A DNA stretch of 64,000 nt, taken from assembly GCF_013426205.1 (NCBI RefSeq), contig NC_089423.1:2046001-2110000 (forward strand), given 5' to 3'. Below are positions 14,742 to 26,760 of the stretch, piece after piece. A program made the position numbers and the translations under genes. Each line of letters opens with the position of its first letter. Position 1 is the first letter of the stretch. The notes under the pieces are model-generated. The model saw only the letters and a program-made list of their open reading frames with translations. It made no database searches and was not told the origin of the DNA. This DNA comes from Metarhizium brunneum. Taxonomy: Eukaryota; Ascomycota; Sordariomycetes; Hypocreales; Clavicipitaceae.

Positions 14742-16697
14742 CTCCTGTCGGCTCCGACAATGAACGAACTTTCAGGTGATCGTTTCTGGAAGCTTGTCAT
14801 GTATAGGTAATCACGGAGAGTCGAGCTTCCCGTTCGGTCTACGTATCAGCGATGTGACCCTGAAAACTTGAAGTAGACCTGCCTAAAGATGCTACTCTGC
14901 GCCAGCGTTTGCCTTCAGCTACCTATTTAGGACTGGGTAATAACTTGATTTTCTTCTAGGAGTACCCTCGGCAGTCATTTATGCCTATGTGTCGCAAGTC
15001 CGATTGTCCGGGTTGCAACTCTAAACTGCGCAGATATGAGGGAAGATCATACCGGCCAAGTGGAGGGTATCACGCTCGGCCTTGGACTTTGGAAAGTAAG
15101 AGAAGAAGTCTGCGGCATGACCTCGTTGCAGGTTTCCTGGCATTTACGTGACCTTGCCAAAACATGGCAAATCAGCATTGATTGTGAATATTTGTGATGT
15201 GATATGTCGCATTCATCCGATAGTTCCGTGCCGGATCACCGCTCTGTACCTTGGTTTCTGAGATATCCTGGTCATATTCATGATGATCAATTCAGCCTGA
15301 AAGCATGCGCATTCGTATGATCAACCTGGCTACTACTGTACATAGGTTTCAGTGGTCTCTGTTACAATACGCCCGAACGGGCATGTGTACACAAATCTGC
15401 ATCACGCGGATTCAACAGAGATTCCTTGTTTCCCCTGGATTCTAGTATGTACAGGGGCTTGTCCTGGACCAAGTCTCTGGAGCTTCTTAGTCGGGTATAG
15501 TTGAACTTCCGATGCCTCGCTTTTCGCATCAGCCACTAGACACTCCGTTGATAGAACGGTACGACTCCTTAATCTGAGCCTAGGTTACTAAACAATGACC
15601 GAATCGAACCAAAGCCTGAATAGGCAACATGGCGATAGCACCAAACATAGAAAAATCCCATTGCGGGATGCGGACCCGATATGAGGACCTGCCAAATCGG
15701 GCTTGTCAGCCGTCTTGGATATTTGATTCATTGTGCAACTAGCTTAGTGAAAAGCATACTGACCTCGTTTATTTTGCGGGCCCGATACCCTTCAGTCTAT
15801 TTCCAGATTCCAGATTTGTCGTCCAGACTATCCGCAATATTGCATGATCTTTGGGGGTCCTCGGCTTGTTTCAGTTGTTTTTCAGCCAGCCCATGCCCAT
15901 GCCCAGCGTTGGCGGGAAAAGTAGCCTTGAGAGTTCATCGGCGAAGTGTAAAGACTCGGGCTGGTGGTCGTTGATGCAATCCATCCTGCTTGGCGTCATG
16001 TACGTGCCAAGCTGGCGGCCTCCATTGTGTCAAGCCAATCAAAGATGATGTTGTCAACTGGGGTTCTGTATGTAATCGCCTCGGTCGCCCCGGTCATCTT
16101 GGGACCACGAGCCAAGGCTCACGATGCGACACCACCAGCCAGCACTCCGTCCCGGAGGTTACATCTCCGGATAAGCCAGCCCAACCCCAAAGATGCAGAC
16201 TGTCGTGGAGTTGCATGAACAATGGCGCGTGGCAAGATAAGGTTTCAACGTAACTAAGAGTCACCAGCTCAGTTAAGAAGGTAACCATCAGAATGCGTCC
16301 CTACTAGTCGTCACATACAGCAGGCTTGCCTCCATCGATAAAGACGGAGAATGGTAGTTCCCCAGGACCCTCCAACTCAACTGCTTTAGTTGACTGCGGC
16401 CAACAGCCAGTTCGTGAAGGCTCCGAAGCTGTTGTCGAAACGCAACATTGGCATTAACCCCTCATCTAAATATATCAGCACAGGATCGCCAAGGACCCCA
16501 AACCAAATGCTCCTCCTTCTCATGCGTACTTGGTGCCATGCAAGACATCGAACATCCGGATACTTCCGGGGAAGGGGCTGTCTCAGATATCAATACTGTC
16601 AGCCGCTACCACATGGCGGTCAACTGTGTTTGAGATGGCACCTGTGAGCATCGGCGAGAACATTAGACTCGTCCAGTGTTTGTAAAGCTTAACTGTT

Positions 16698-17022
16698 CTA
16701 GGATTACTCAAGATTTTGTTCCCCGGCTCAACAAGTTTCCTTCCTTAGCGCCAACTACCCACAAAGGATTGTCGGGCATTGTGGTGACAATGTGTACAAT
16801 GGCGAGGCTTCTAGTCGGTATCCGATTTTTTTATTTTCATTCGGCAGGAATACACTTGGCATGGATGATCATGTCCAAACTGCTTTTGAAGGTATCGAGT
16901 GGCTCAAACGCAAAGATGTGCTCCGTAGATGGGTGGCTACTGGTGGCAACTGGCAAGAGATTGAACTTGAGGCAGGTGCTCGGACCTTCCTTTGCACACC
17001 AAACGCGGCGCCTGCCCCATAA
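16698..17022 (+). pseudogene. Protein-like relic, family unknown
   Basis: An open frame of about 108 codons runs from just after a TAG to a TGA or TAA-type stop at 17022 and has no ATG near its beginning. Its translation reads like ordinary globular protein, with segments such as VSFLSANYPQRIVGHCGDN, GMDDHVQTAFEGIEWLKRK and GGNWQEIELEAGA. It is unlike the low-complexity translations of the surrounding chance frames. No intact upstream exon could be joined to it. I recognise no family. It may be an exon of a degraded gene or simply a chance frame. Confidence 0.3.
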
Positions 17023-20000
17023 AGAGCCAGAGCACGACCCAGAACCCTGACTCGTAATTTTCCACCGCACAGCTTCCAACCTTGTGAGCATGTCCTCCAG
17101 GGAATTTTTGGTTCGACAAGTGTCATTTTTGATTACTGTGTCTGTGTCAGTCGAGCAGTATGGGTTACAAATCCCCCCCTCCCCCAAGGAAACGGTGCGA
17201 TTCAGTATACCGCCACGTCCTACATCTTTCGCTTTCTGACCTTCACATGTACACATATGAGAATTCTATGCTAATTTTAGACCTAGAAAACCTTGAATCG
17301 GCTCTATGAGAAGGACTGCGCTCGACAATGACCCCAAAATCGAAAGTCGACAAGCAACCACAATCCCAGCGGACAGTCCATTATTCACTATGAATAGCCC
17401 GGGAGGTACTAGAGTGCCTTTACAAGTTGCGTAACTTGCCGAATCTCTCCTTGCTTTATATTTAGTACCAAGTTCACTGCTATTCCGTCAATACGTTCTG
17501 CCCACTGGGACACAATTTGAACTGGAGACTCCCTATCGCTTGACTTACCCTAAGCATGGGCACCGTGCTAGTCATACAACAATGATTTCGTTCTATTGAA
17601 GTCAGACTCGCAACTGGTACTATCCAGGAAGCCAAAGGGAGTCTCGCTCCCATGCAATGCTCTAGATAACCGTGTGTATATTACTAGTGATTCAACGGTT
17701 GCGTTCGTGGTGGATTGCAAGGGACTGGAAACGTGTTTTGAAGCCGCCAATGTGCCCAGATGTCGCTATAGCTTTGGCGGCAACCCAACGTGATACAGTT
17801 GGATTTATGTAGGGTAGGCGTGATATGTCAAAATGGAGGTTTACTGAGCCTCAATTCAGAGCGAATGTTGGGCTCACTCCCCATAGGCGGCCAAGATTTG
17901 GGCGAGACAGTCTCTATTATGCTGGTCAACATTTTCGAACCAAGATGGCAGCAGATATCGATAACTCTTACCCAAGACAGCTAATACATTGGCGTGTTGA
18001 ATCGAGAATAACCAGAATTAAAGGAGATGATGCGTAAAGGGAATCAGCAGCCTTGGATACTTGTCATGGTAGTTGCAGTCCCAAATCAAACCCAGACCTT
18101 GGAAACATTACCACATTGCGAAAACTGGTAAACGTATTTGACAATACACTTTTACCCTGGCACTACAAGACTTGAGGGGGGGAATGACTTGTTCAGATAC
18201 TCTCGCGATGTGGAAAATGAAGTATAATAAGCTAGAAGATGGCACGATAAGACTTTCCCCAGCCGCATGCTTCCGATCCATCCTGAGCCTGTGTAAGCCT
18301 TTTCATGGCGTTGTATTTCGCGCTTCCCCATTTCATGTCTATTTGTGTCGGAATGACGAGCTCTTGACATTCGCATTCGTTGCATAAAATCGCCTCGACC
18401 AAGCTCGTTATTTTTTGTTTTTATTTGTTTTGCTCGAAGAACTAAGAGTATGCTATCACGATAAACTACAGCAAGAATAAACGGAAAACATACCGTGGCC
18501 TAGGTCAACTCTCGGTGTTGGTTATCACAAGGCAACCATTTCTGTTAATCTTTTTTTTCGGTGTTGACAGCTACACACTGCCAGCACTTAACCCGGGGCG
18601 TACCCTATAGCAATTCATACCATATTTAACACAATCACAACAAACATGACGCCTCTCAATTAAAACCGCGGATTCACCAGATTTACGAGTTATCACCAAT
18701 GATTATTAATCCCCAGATCTGATTCATTCGGGCATTCTGGCCACCATGTTTCAAGACATCCGTCAAGTGATCTCACCGTTGTGGTGTCACTAATATCTAC
18801 GGAATGTAAAACTCGTAATCGGGTCAACTTATTATGAAGCCATCGTTCTAGAGCTTACAATGCGACAACCGTTGGCCATTCTGAGTGAATCAGGTCGATT
18901 GTCTACGAGGCATATAGGTCACATGCTGGATTCAATCTTCTTAGCAACTTTCGCCAAATCATGTAGTTGTCACTAGAGGCCCCTGGCGCGATGCACTCGG
19001 TTAGGACGGCTGGCGGGACAAGGGACCTGTCCATCTTTAAAGCCAGCGGTCCCATATGGATAAGCCGGCTGGTTGCCTGTCTGATGTGTGTCGCTGTGTT
19101 CATGGCGCAGAGGTACCCGGTATGCTTGGGATAGTGAATATCACTCATCATGTCTTGGGCACAGTACATGCCACCAGGGTTTCATCTGGGATTGCCCGCA
19201 TGATCGATTACACGATACAATTAGTAACCGACTTGTACGCCGATTCTGCTCTCCATTCTTTGTTCCACACGTGTCTCCTTGTGTTAGGATAACATCTAGC
19301 CAAGCACTCAGTCTGCGCTGCCGGCTTGTTGTGTGACCAGACGTGAGCAAGTCAGACCTAGTAGATCGCAGTTCAGGGCCATTAGAGACCTTGCCAAAAG
19401 CGGCAGTGGAATAGCTACAAGGTGCGTACGACCAAGTATTTAGTTTATCCACTGTTGGGGTCATTTGTGGAACAGATGGGTCGAGTATTCTTCAGTATTT
19501 GTGGATGTTCGGAATAGCGCTTGAAAAGACAAGGCGACGTTTCCGGGTTGGCGGCCGATGACCAAACATCCAGAGGAGGCACATAAGACACCTATACTCC
19601 ATGATTGACATCTTGAAGAGAAAGGGTGCTGGGAACGCACTTACAAAAGAGTTTGTGCGAAAGGAATAAAATGGGGAAGGGGGGAAAGAAGAATGAATTG
19701 AGCAGCCTTCGATGTAGAGTTGTGGCCTGGCTTCGGCATTCTGAGACATTATCGAACACGATGCAGACTGCTAGAGTTAGTCATGTCTGAGTTGTGATGC
19801 GCAGTTGAGGCCTGTTCGTATTCTCGCTGGCCTAGTATAAGGGCAAAGCATACTATTTTGACTTCGGAGCTACCGTTGGTGGCAGTCGTCTGATCTCATG
19901 TTGGATCCGCCGAGCAAGCCATGGCCGAAAAAAGGCTCACTGCCAAACAAGCCGTATCTGAGAAATGCGTGGGACGTTAACTCATGGGCACTTGACAGGA

Positions 20001-23000
20001 AAGCAAGGAATGCCGCCGAGCAAGCGTGCGACGGAAGTCTCAAGCATAGCAAAAGAACACGCACGGCCGGTGGCCCGAAGTCAAGTGCCTCGCGTGGTGT
20101 AGTGATGCAACTGCCAACGGGTAGCTTGGATGCAATTGTGCGAAATCGGACGTTTAAAAGCCCAATTCCTCAGGCCTCTTCAGTGGAATGTCAATTGCCA
20201 ATTCTTGCCGTTGTACGGAGTATTTGAGGCTTTGACACATCCTGCTTCTTGCCGCGCTTGATGCATTACGGTTGAGCGGCCGGCCGGTTGCAACGACGGA
20301 AATTTATTGACGGCGGGCAGTCGCCTAGCAATTGTGGTGCGACGAGAGGGTCACGAGGGGATGCAACTCAATAATTGAAGCTCTGCATCTTGATCCCCCC
20401 AATCGAATGTTTGGAGTTGGGGAACGGCAGACAGCAGTTTTGGTGTGCGTGTGGATTCAATGTTGTCTCAACTTCCAGAGAATCCAGACACTTGAGGCGG
20501 AGGCGCCTGGACGCACGTGCTAGTGGCTGGCCTCTTTGTTTGTCCCCCGCAGTCCATTCGCTCAGGGCGGGCCCAGTTGCCGTTTTGGGAAGCGCCAGGG
20601 GGCATGGAGGCAACGGCACAGGCCCCAGCCCCAGCCATCAACTCAAGTGCTGGTGCCGCCGAAGTGCTGCAGTTTGGGCGGAAGCAAAGGGGCCCGCTTG
20701 GACGACCAGAGGCGTAACGCCTTCGTTCAGGCCCCCAGCAATCCTGAGCCGATGTACAGCGTAGCCACCAGCAACATTGGCCACCTGGCCGCAGAAGCAG
20801 CCCCGCCTCCCGCGCAGCTTGCTGCTTAGCGGGCCCCCGGGGTTGGCGATCTCCCCCACTCAGTGGCTCCTGCCCCATCAGTAGACACCATCAATCGACT
20901 ACCACTTCCCACACACTCGACGCGAACATGACTTTGCTTCCCCGTTCCATGTCGATCCATCGATGCTCCTGTTTGCTCACAACACACCCCTCGATCCGCG
21001 GTTGGCTGCGCTGCTCTCAGCCTATCATCTGGCCATTACGGAGTACTACTGTTTCCCCCCTCCGCTGTCATTGATTCTTCTTGGCGGACCATCGCCGAAA
21101 GGCATGGTACGTGGTCTCTGCCAGCATTCAACCAACTCTGGCTAATTGACGCAGCCGGTTTCAATGACCTCATTGCTCGCCCATGAGTGAATGAGGCGGA
21201 CCCAGGTCGTCAATTGGTTTATTATTCCACTTTTCTAGTGGTCAACTGGCGACTAGTTGAAGAAAGCCAATGATGAATGCGACGTGACAATAACGACCGT
21301 TGCTGCAACACCACATGAAGCCCGCTTCTATCGACCTGGCTTTTCAATGGAACATTAGTTGATCGCTCTCAATCCCGTCTCGACTCGCTACCGTAACTGC
21401 GTGCTTGTCACTTCGATGCCAATTCGAACCGTCATTGACGGCACGGCTCACAGTCCGGGGCTCCGCAGCAATTTCGGCACATTGTGTTGTTAGGCGATCT
21501 TTGCCTGCCAGCCAAGTCCCTGTCCCAAGCCACCCTCCACTGTTTGCCATGCGGATGTGTCGTCTCAGCTTGCTGTTCTTGGCCAGGAGTCCAGGACCAA
21601 TGCATGTCATGTTATTTCAGCGGCACGGCCAGCGACCTCGACGACCGCCGCCAAATCCAAGTTGGTGAACCAGCGGCAGAGCACGCAGCAGGGGGTGATG
21701 CTGGACAAAGACCAACTTAACATGAGGCAACATCTAACAGGAGGTGAGCAAACGTACGCCGGCGCCCGGTGTGGCAATGCCCCCAAAGAATCAATAGCCC
21801 AATAGAAGCTGTTAGGCGGTTTAGCAAAAGAGAGCAAAGTTTTTCGTTTATGTGCCCCTCCTGATATCCGGATAAGCCTAACATCAAAACGTCCCTCGTG
21901 TTCATGAGGTATCGTTAAGTAGGCATGCGGAACTGCCTCATCTGCGACGCAGGAACAATTCCAGCTGGGAAAAGGAAAAACAAGTACAGGAGGCTGGTAG
22001 ACACCATCATCACCCACTTTCTTCGGCCTGCATGGACACTGAGACATTCTTAGTGATTCGTTATGGATACGATTGTTCGTCAGTTTTGCGGAGCTCCTAA
22101 CCAACCTGGCTCTGCTGTGTTCCCTTCTAGTTCTTCCTTCTATAGATGCACCCCTGCCATCCATCCTGACTTACGACCGAAGAGCCGAAGAGACGTTGCG
22201 ACCCAAAAGCACCGTTCGGTGACTGTAAGTTCTTGGCCAGAGACGCTTGTAGGTTCTCCCCCTGGCAACGAAAATAGTTTGGTGCATGAGAAAAACAAAG
22301 CTGGATGACTTTCAACTGTCTGTCTACATGTGGGAAGTCTCAGAACATCAACCATTCTGGGTGGTTGGGTTGATCTCTCTGCCAGCATCGTCAACTGAGC
22401 TCTGGGGTGTTTTGGTTGGGTAGACAGACGTAACCGGCCGGTGGATACTTGAGTCTGTGTCTGAACCTTTGGCCTTGGGGTTGATCACGTTCGGCCTGGC
22501 TGGCGGCCCTTGCTGTACCGTTGGTATGCACCAAGATGTTCCTACAAATGGACAAGATGAATGCCGTGATTTGCCGTCCAAGACGAGTTCTCATGGTTCT
22601 GGTTCTATATAGCCATGTGAAAATTTATTCTGAACACAGGTCTGTATTAGACGAATCAACGTTTGGGTATTGGACAAAGCTGCACAACAGAAAATTGATG
22701 CTCGTGCAAGGAGCCCATTTTACCAGAAACGTCCGGCGCCATTGGTACTCACGGCCATTGCCATTGACATCAGAAATGCCGCCCAATCCGACCTCTGAAA
22801 TGTGGATCAACAATACCTTGGCCTCTTCCTGGCCGATTCACATCCAGCAAAGGAGCCATGCATGTCCTCGGCGCTAATACATGCACTTCCGGAGACGGAT
22901 CCAGTCAGCCGAAGGAGGCGTTTGGCCTTCACTCGATTATGGGTGTAAGCTTGGACTGGCTGAGTCGGCAAGCTGTCCCAGAAAAAGAGGTGGTTGTGCT

Positions 23001-23553
23001 CGATCCTACACCATCTAAGTCATTACAGATGGGAGCCGACTATTATATCAGTGCCCACCCTCCCGTTGTCCAAGTCTGATTTACCTCTCTTCCTTTCTCA
23101 GTTCACTGCTTGTCTGATCTTCAGTATCGCCACCGTCACTGACACGTGCTTCACGTTGTCGCCTTTCTCACTTGGATTGATCTATCCCGTCTATCGTTGG
23201 GAAAGACAATTGATCTATCGTTTAGGGTTGATCTTGTGCACCCTTGAGCACTCCTCGTTTGTCCTCTAGTCTCTCGAGTTGATCATTTGATCCTTGCGAA
23301 TTCGAACTATCCGCCTAATATCATAATTGCAAAGTATGCTCTATCTTGCCACCGAAGCCTACGGTCACCTTGAAGTCACCTTCCATTCACTCTCCTCTCA
23401 CCTTTACCATTTTCCGCCCAAGCTGTCCCCTAGATGCTCGTTTGTGACATCAGCAGCACAGCCTTTCCCTATTTCTTTATTTCGCCTCCATCACCAACTT
23501 CCTATCCCCCTACTCCAGACTTCTTGATAACTAACAGACACCGCAGCAGCATA

Positions 23554-24634
23554 ATGAAGTGGACTTCAGCTCTTCCCCTTGGCCTTGCGGCCACAGCCAT
23601 GGCAGCCAGCCCGCCTGCTGGCTGCAGCACTTCTCATGACGGCAAGTTCCAGGTTTCCATCTACTCTCGTGGCGAGGCAAAGCGTAGCGTTGAGGTAAGT
23701 CGATTCTTGTACTCGCGATTGAGGATTGGGGGTCACGAGAATCAGGCCACGATCGCTAACCAACCCATAGAAGCGAGCCTGCGAGGGCGAAGGCACTTTG
23801 GTCATGACTCTCAAGGACGGCGTTTTGAAGGATTCCCACGACAGAACCGGTTACATTGCCTCCAACTATCAGTTCCAGTTTGACGGCCCTCCTCAAGCCA
23901 ACGCCCTCAAATCCTCGGGGTTTTCGCTCTGCCAGAACGGCTCTCTTGCTCTTGACGGTACTACTGAGTTTTACCGATGCCTCTCTGGCAACTTCTACAA
24001 CCTTTATGACCGCCACTGGGCTGAACAGTGCTCTCCCATCGACATTGTTGCTACATCCTGCGATGGCGGCAACAACGGCGGTAGTGGTGGCAACAACGGC
24101 GGCAAGCCTGTTGGCACTAGTATGGTGCAGACTACTGTCGTCAATGTCATCAGTGATGGTCAGCCCCAGGTCCATACCACTGTCGTTCCCATTCCCATGT
24201 GCCAGATTGGCGATGGCCAGGTTCAGGTCCGCACAACTCCTTGTGCCTCAGTCCCTCAGGCCCCCACGAAGACCGCGGCTCCCCCTGCACCGCCTGTTAG
24301 TCAAATCTCGGATGGACAGATTCAGGGTCCTCCCAAGACAGCCGCACCTCCCCCTCCTGTTAGCCAGATCTCGGACGGCCAGCCTCAAGCTCCCACACAT
24401 ACCGAGGTTCCCCCTCCACCCGTCAGCCAGATCTCAGACGGACAGCCTCAAGCTCCTACGCACACCCAGGCTCCTCCACCACCCGTTACCCAGATCTCGG
24501 ATGGACAGCCCCAGGCTCCCACGAACGCTACTACCAAGGCTCCTACTGCCGTCCCTACTGCCGCTGCCAATAAGGCTTTCCCTGGCGTCGCTGCCGCCGT
24601 TTTTGCCCTATTCGGTGCCGTTCTTTACCTGTAA
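23554..24634 (+). CDS. PIR-type covalently linked cell-wall protein
   Basis: Structural cell-wall mannoprotein. Two exons, 23554-23694 and 23771-24634. The 76-nt intron (GTAAGT...TAG) has a GCTAAC branch point. The spliced product is 334 aa. A signal peptide spans about residues 1-18, and a Lys-Arg Kex2-type site falls exactly at the exon junction (residues 48-49). A Cys-containing globular domain (about 50-170) has a CEGEGTLVMTLKDGVLKD start. A Gly/Asn-rich linker follows, then six PIR-like units built on QISDGQ, separated by Pro/Ala/Thr stretches. PIR glutamines form ester bonds to beta-1,3-glucan. The C-terminus ends in a hydrophobic stretch preceded by small residues, which looks like a GPI-attachment signal. 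That is unusual beside PIR repeats. Confidence 0.9.
24139..24525 (+). repeat. Tandem PIR repeats inside the wall-protein gene
   Basis: Six in-frame copies of a unit centred on I-S/G-D-G-Q. The first two are divergent (VISDGQ, QIGDGQ) and the last four nearly uniform (QISDGQ), with Pro/Ala-rich spacers. The near-identical last three suggest recent copy-number change. Confidence 0.85.
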
Positions 24635-25118
24635 ATTGATATGGCATAGGATTGGAATTTGCTTTTGCTGTTTAGGAGAGTAAACGGTGGTTTGCTGTTT
24701 TCCCCAATGTATGGGTGTAATGTCGTTGGAGCAAGGCCGACCTTTAATCACATCCCCTGGTGAGAAACCAGAGCGTTTCCTTTGTTGTTGGTGTTGGGTG
24801 TATCTACGAGACATTGGACTTGATGAAATTGCGAAGGGTAATACACAGCTGTAAACACAAATTAGGTAGTTGCACAGTAAAATAGGAATTGATGCCTCAT
24901 TGGCTAAAATTCGTAAATACTGTCAAAATTTTTGCCCATTGCGAGAACGGAAGGGTTGTGAATTCGGGCTGTCTTTGTAGAAATCTTTACGCTGCAGAGC
25001 GTGATTACGTAATGCGAAATAAAGCTACAGGCAGGAATCGCTTGAATGGGACACTGACATCTACATCTCAACTCCTCCGTACTCTTGACACGAATAACTA
25101 CCGTCTACACGACAAACC
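24635..25118. other. Intergenic, no gene seen
   Basis: 3' flank of the PIR gene and promoter of the U1-zinc-finger gene. A CCTCCGTACTC element just before the latter is a near match to the recurring 9-mer. Confidence 0.6.
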
Positions 25119-25955
25119 ATGACTGAATATTGGAAAGCGTCACCGAATTACTGGTGCAAGCACTGTGCCGTGTTTGTGCGCGATACCAAGCTTGAGCGCC
25201 AAAACCACGAAGCCACAGCCAAGCACCAAAACGCAATCAAGCGATCGCTCCGTGACCTACACCGCAACCACGAGCGAGAGGAGCGCGACAAGGAACGAGC
25301 GCGACGCGAAATCGATCGCTTAAATGGAGTTGTCACAACCTCTTCGACGGGCCCGTTGCGGTTGGGCCGCGCTTCCGCGCCAGGGAGCAGCTCCAATGAA
25401 TCCTCTATGAAGAAACAGCGTGAACAGTTGGCAGAGATGGGGGTTGCGGTGCCGGAGGATTTCCGAGGGGAAATGGCTATACCTGGTGATTGGACGGTTA
25501 CGAGCACCCGAGTGATTCAGAGCGCGGGAGATGGAGGAGCGAACGATGAAAAGAAAGCGGACAAGGTTGCGACTGGGGTGAGGAAGAGAGATGAGAAGGA
25601 GGAGGACAAGGAGGAGGAGGAGGCTGTGAAGGGGCTGTTCAAGAAGCCGAGGAGGTGGGGGAGGGATTCGAGGAAGATGCCGGAGGGGGAAGACGAAGAG
25701 TTGGACGCACTGCTGAGCGGGACGGTAAAGTTGAAGAAGGCCGAGGGGGGCGATGTGAAGTCTGAGGATCAGGATGAAGTGAAGGCGGAAGAGGATGCTG
25801 TTAAAATGGAACCGGAGACTAGGGCGAGCGTGCTGGGCGGAGAGGTCAAGGAGGAGGAAAGCGAAGCCAGAGTCAAGGAGGAGGGCGATGGTGATGCTGG
25901 GATAACGCCAGTGGTGTTTAAGAAGAGGAAACCAAAGAGCTTACGGACCAAGTAA
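25119..25955 (+). CDS. U1-type zinc-finger protein, WBP4/FBP21-like (spliceosome-associated)
   Basis: 278 aa, single exon. The N-terminus is the matrin/U1-type C2H2 finger seen in WW-domain-binding protein 4 and related splicing factors. It opens with TEYWKASPNYWCKHC, and its histidine pair lies in NHEATAKHQ (about residues 28-37). An Arg/Glu-rich helix (about 43-70) follows. The remaining two thirds is a disordered Lys/Glu-rich region. No WW domains are visible, which is common in the fungal versions. A role in pre-mRNA splicing is inferred from the finger type. There is no sign of introns or frameshift. Confidence 0.85.
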   Translation: MTEYWKASPNYWCKHCAVFVRDTKLERQNHEATAKHQNAIKRSLRDLHRNHEREERDKERARREIDRLNGVVTTSSTGPLRLGRASAPGSSSNESSMKKQREQLAEMGVAVPEDFRGEMAIPGDWTVTSTRVIQSAGDGGANDEKKADKVATGVRKRDEKEEDKEEEEAVKGLFKKPRRWGRDSRKMPEGEDEELDALLSGTVKLKKAEGGDVKSEDQDEVKAEEDAVKMEPETRASVLGGEVKEEESEARVKEEGDGDAGITPVVFKKRKPKSLRTK

Positions 25956-26760
25956 GGGGTGAAGACTCTGTTTGTTTTAGATTTGCATATTGATGATACC
26001 CAACATATTATGAAATATGAATAAACGACACCTTCTGGAGTCGATGAGACTATAACTAGACGACTTGTAGGGAAAAGCCGTGGAGATTATCGCCTCAGAT
26101 GGTTTGGCTAAAATAATATTGGCATGATCCGCTCCGTCACACCTTGTCCAGCCGTCTCATTTCCGATGAGAACAAGCTGAACAAGCTTACAGCGATCTCG
26201 AACAGCGCATAGAAGGGGAGGGGTCTAAAAACCCCAAGCAGTCACTGGAAAAACCCCCAAAAAAAATTGAAAAAAAATTGACAAAACTCATCGAGGGTGC
26301 TTCTTGCAACATGCAACCTATGGTGGACCTTGAACCCCAATAGCTGGATGGACGGGTTCCGTTTCGGCACCGACAGAACACAAGGAAATGCCGTGTCTAA
26401 AGTGGTATCCGGACTTAAGAGCACAAAATCCTTGAGTGTTTTGAAATTCGGCAACTCATGGCCAGCCGGGGCGAGCTCCGGAGCACCACGGGGTTCGAGC
26501 CAATGCGGAATTTCCGTGTGGCAGGTTGGTTAGTTGTGGTGGGAGATTCGGAAGGCAAGAGGGGCATTGTGTCACAAGCTGAGCTTGATAAGAGCGAGCT
26601 TGCCCACTTGGCTCCATGCACCATAGTTTCCTCGAGGGTCAACATCTTGGCGTTCTCATTTATTTTATTTGACGGGACGAAGCTCGAACTGCTTGAAACG
26701 GCTCATATAGTCAATCGCGGAGACTCATTCTCTATCTCTTTATTTTTTTAAAAAGCAAAG
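25956..26760. other. Intergenic, no gene seen
   Basis: Promoter side of the dienelactone hydrolase gene. It has A-rich runs around 26250-26285. Only chance ORFs are present. Confidence 0.6.

Larger units (their letters stand above)
14612..23553. other. 8.9-kb gene-free interval between fungalysin and PIR genes
   Basis: No ORF here has clear family character. Both flanking genes are transcribed away from it, so it is their shared upstream region. It contains a protein-like relic at 16698-17022, a GC-rich block at about 20480-20870, and two copies of the recurring 9-mer (20214-20222 and 21037-21045). Base composition looks ordinary otherwise. I see no transposase or reverse-transcriptase motifs, terminal repeats or tRNA-like arms. 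It could be a long regulatory region, host unannotated non-coding RNA, or be the remains of lost genes. Confidence 0.5.

Noticed and set aside
15560..15640. tRNA-like TTCGATT loop on the minus strand
   Set aside because: The flanking bases do not form a 5-bp T stem, and no acceptor or anticodon arm can be paired.
23856..24683. 275-codon frame overlapping the PIR gene
   Set aside because: Shifted reading of the PIR repeats, giving an Arg/Leu/Pro-rich repetitive translation.
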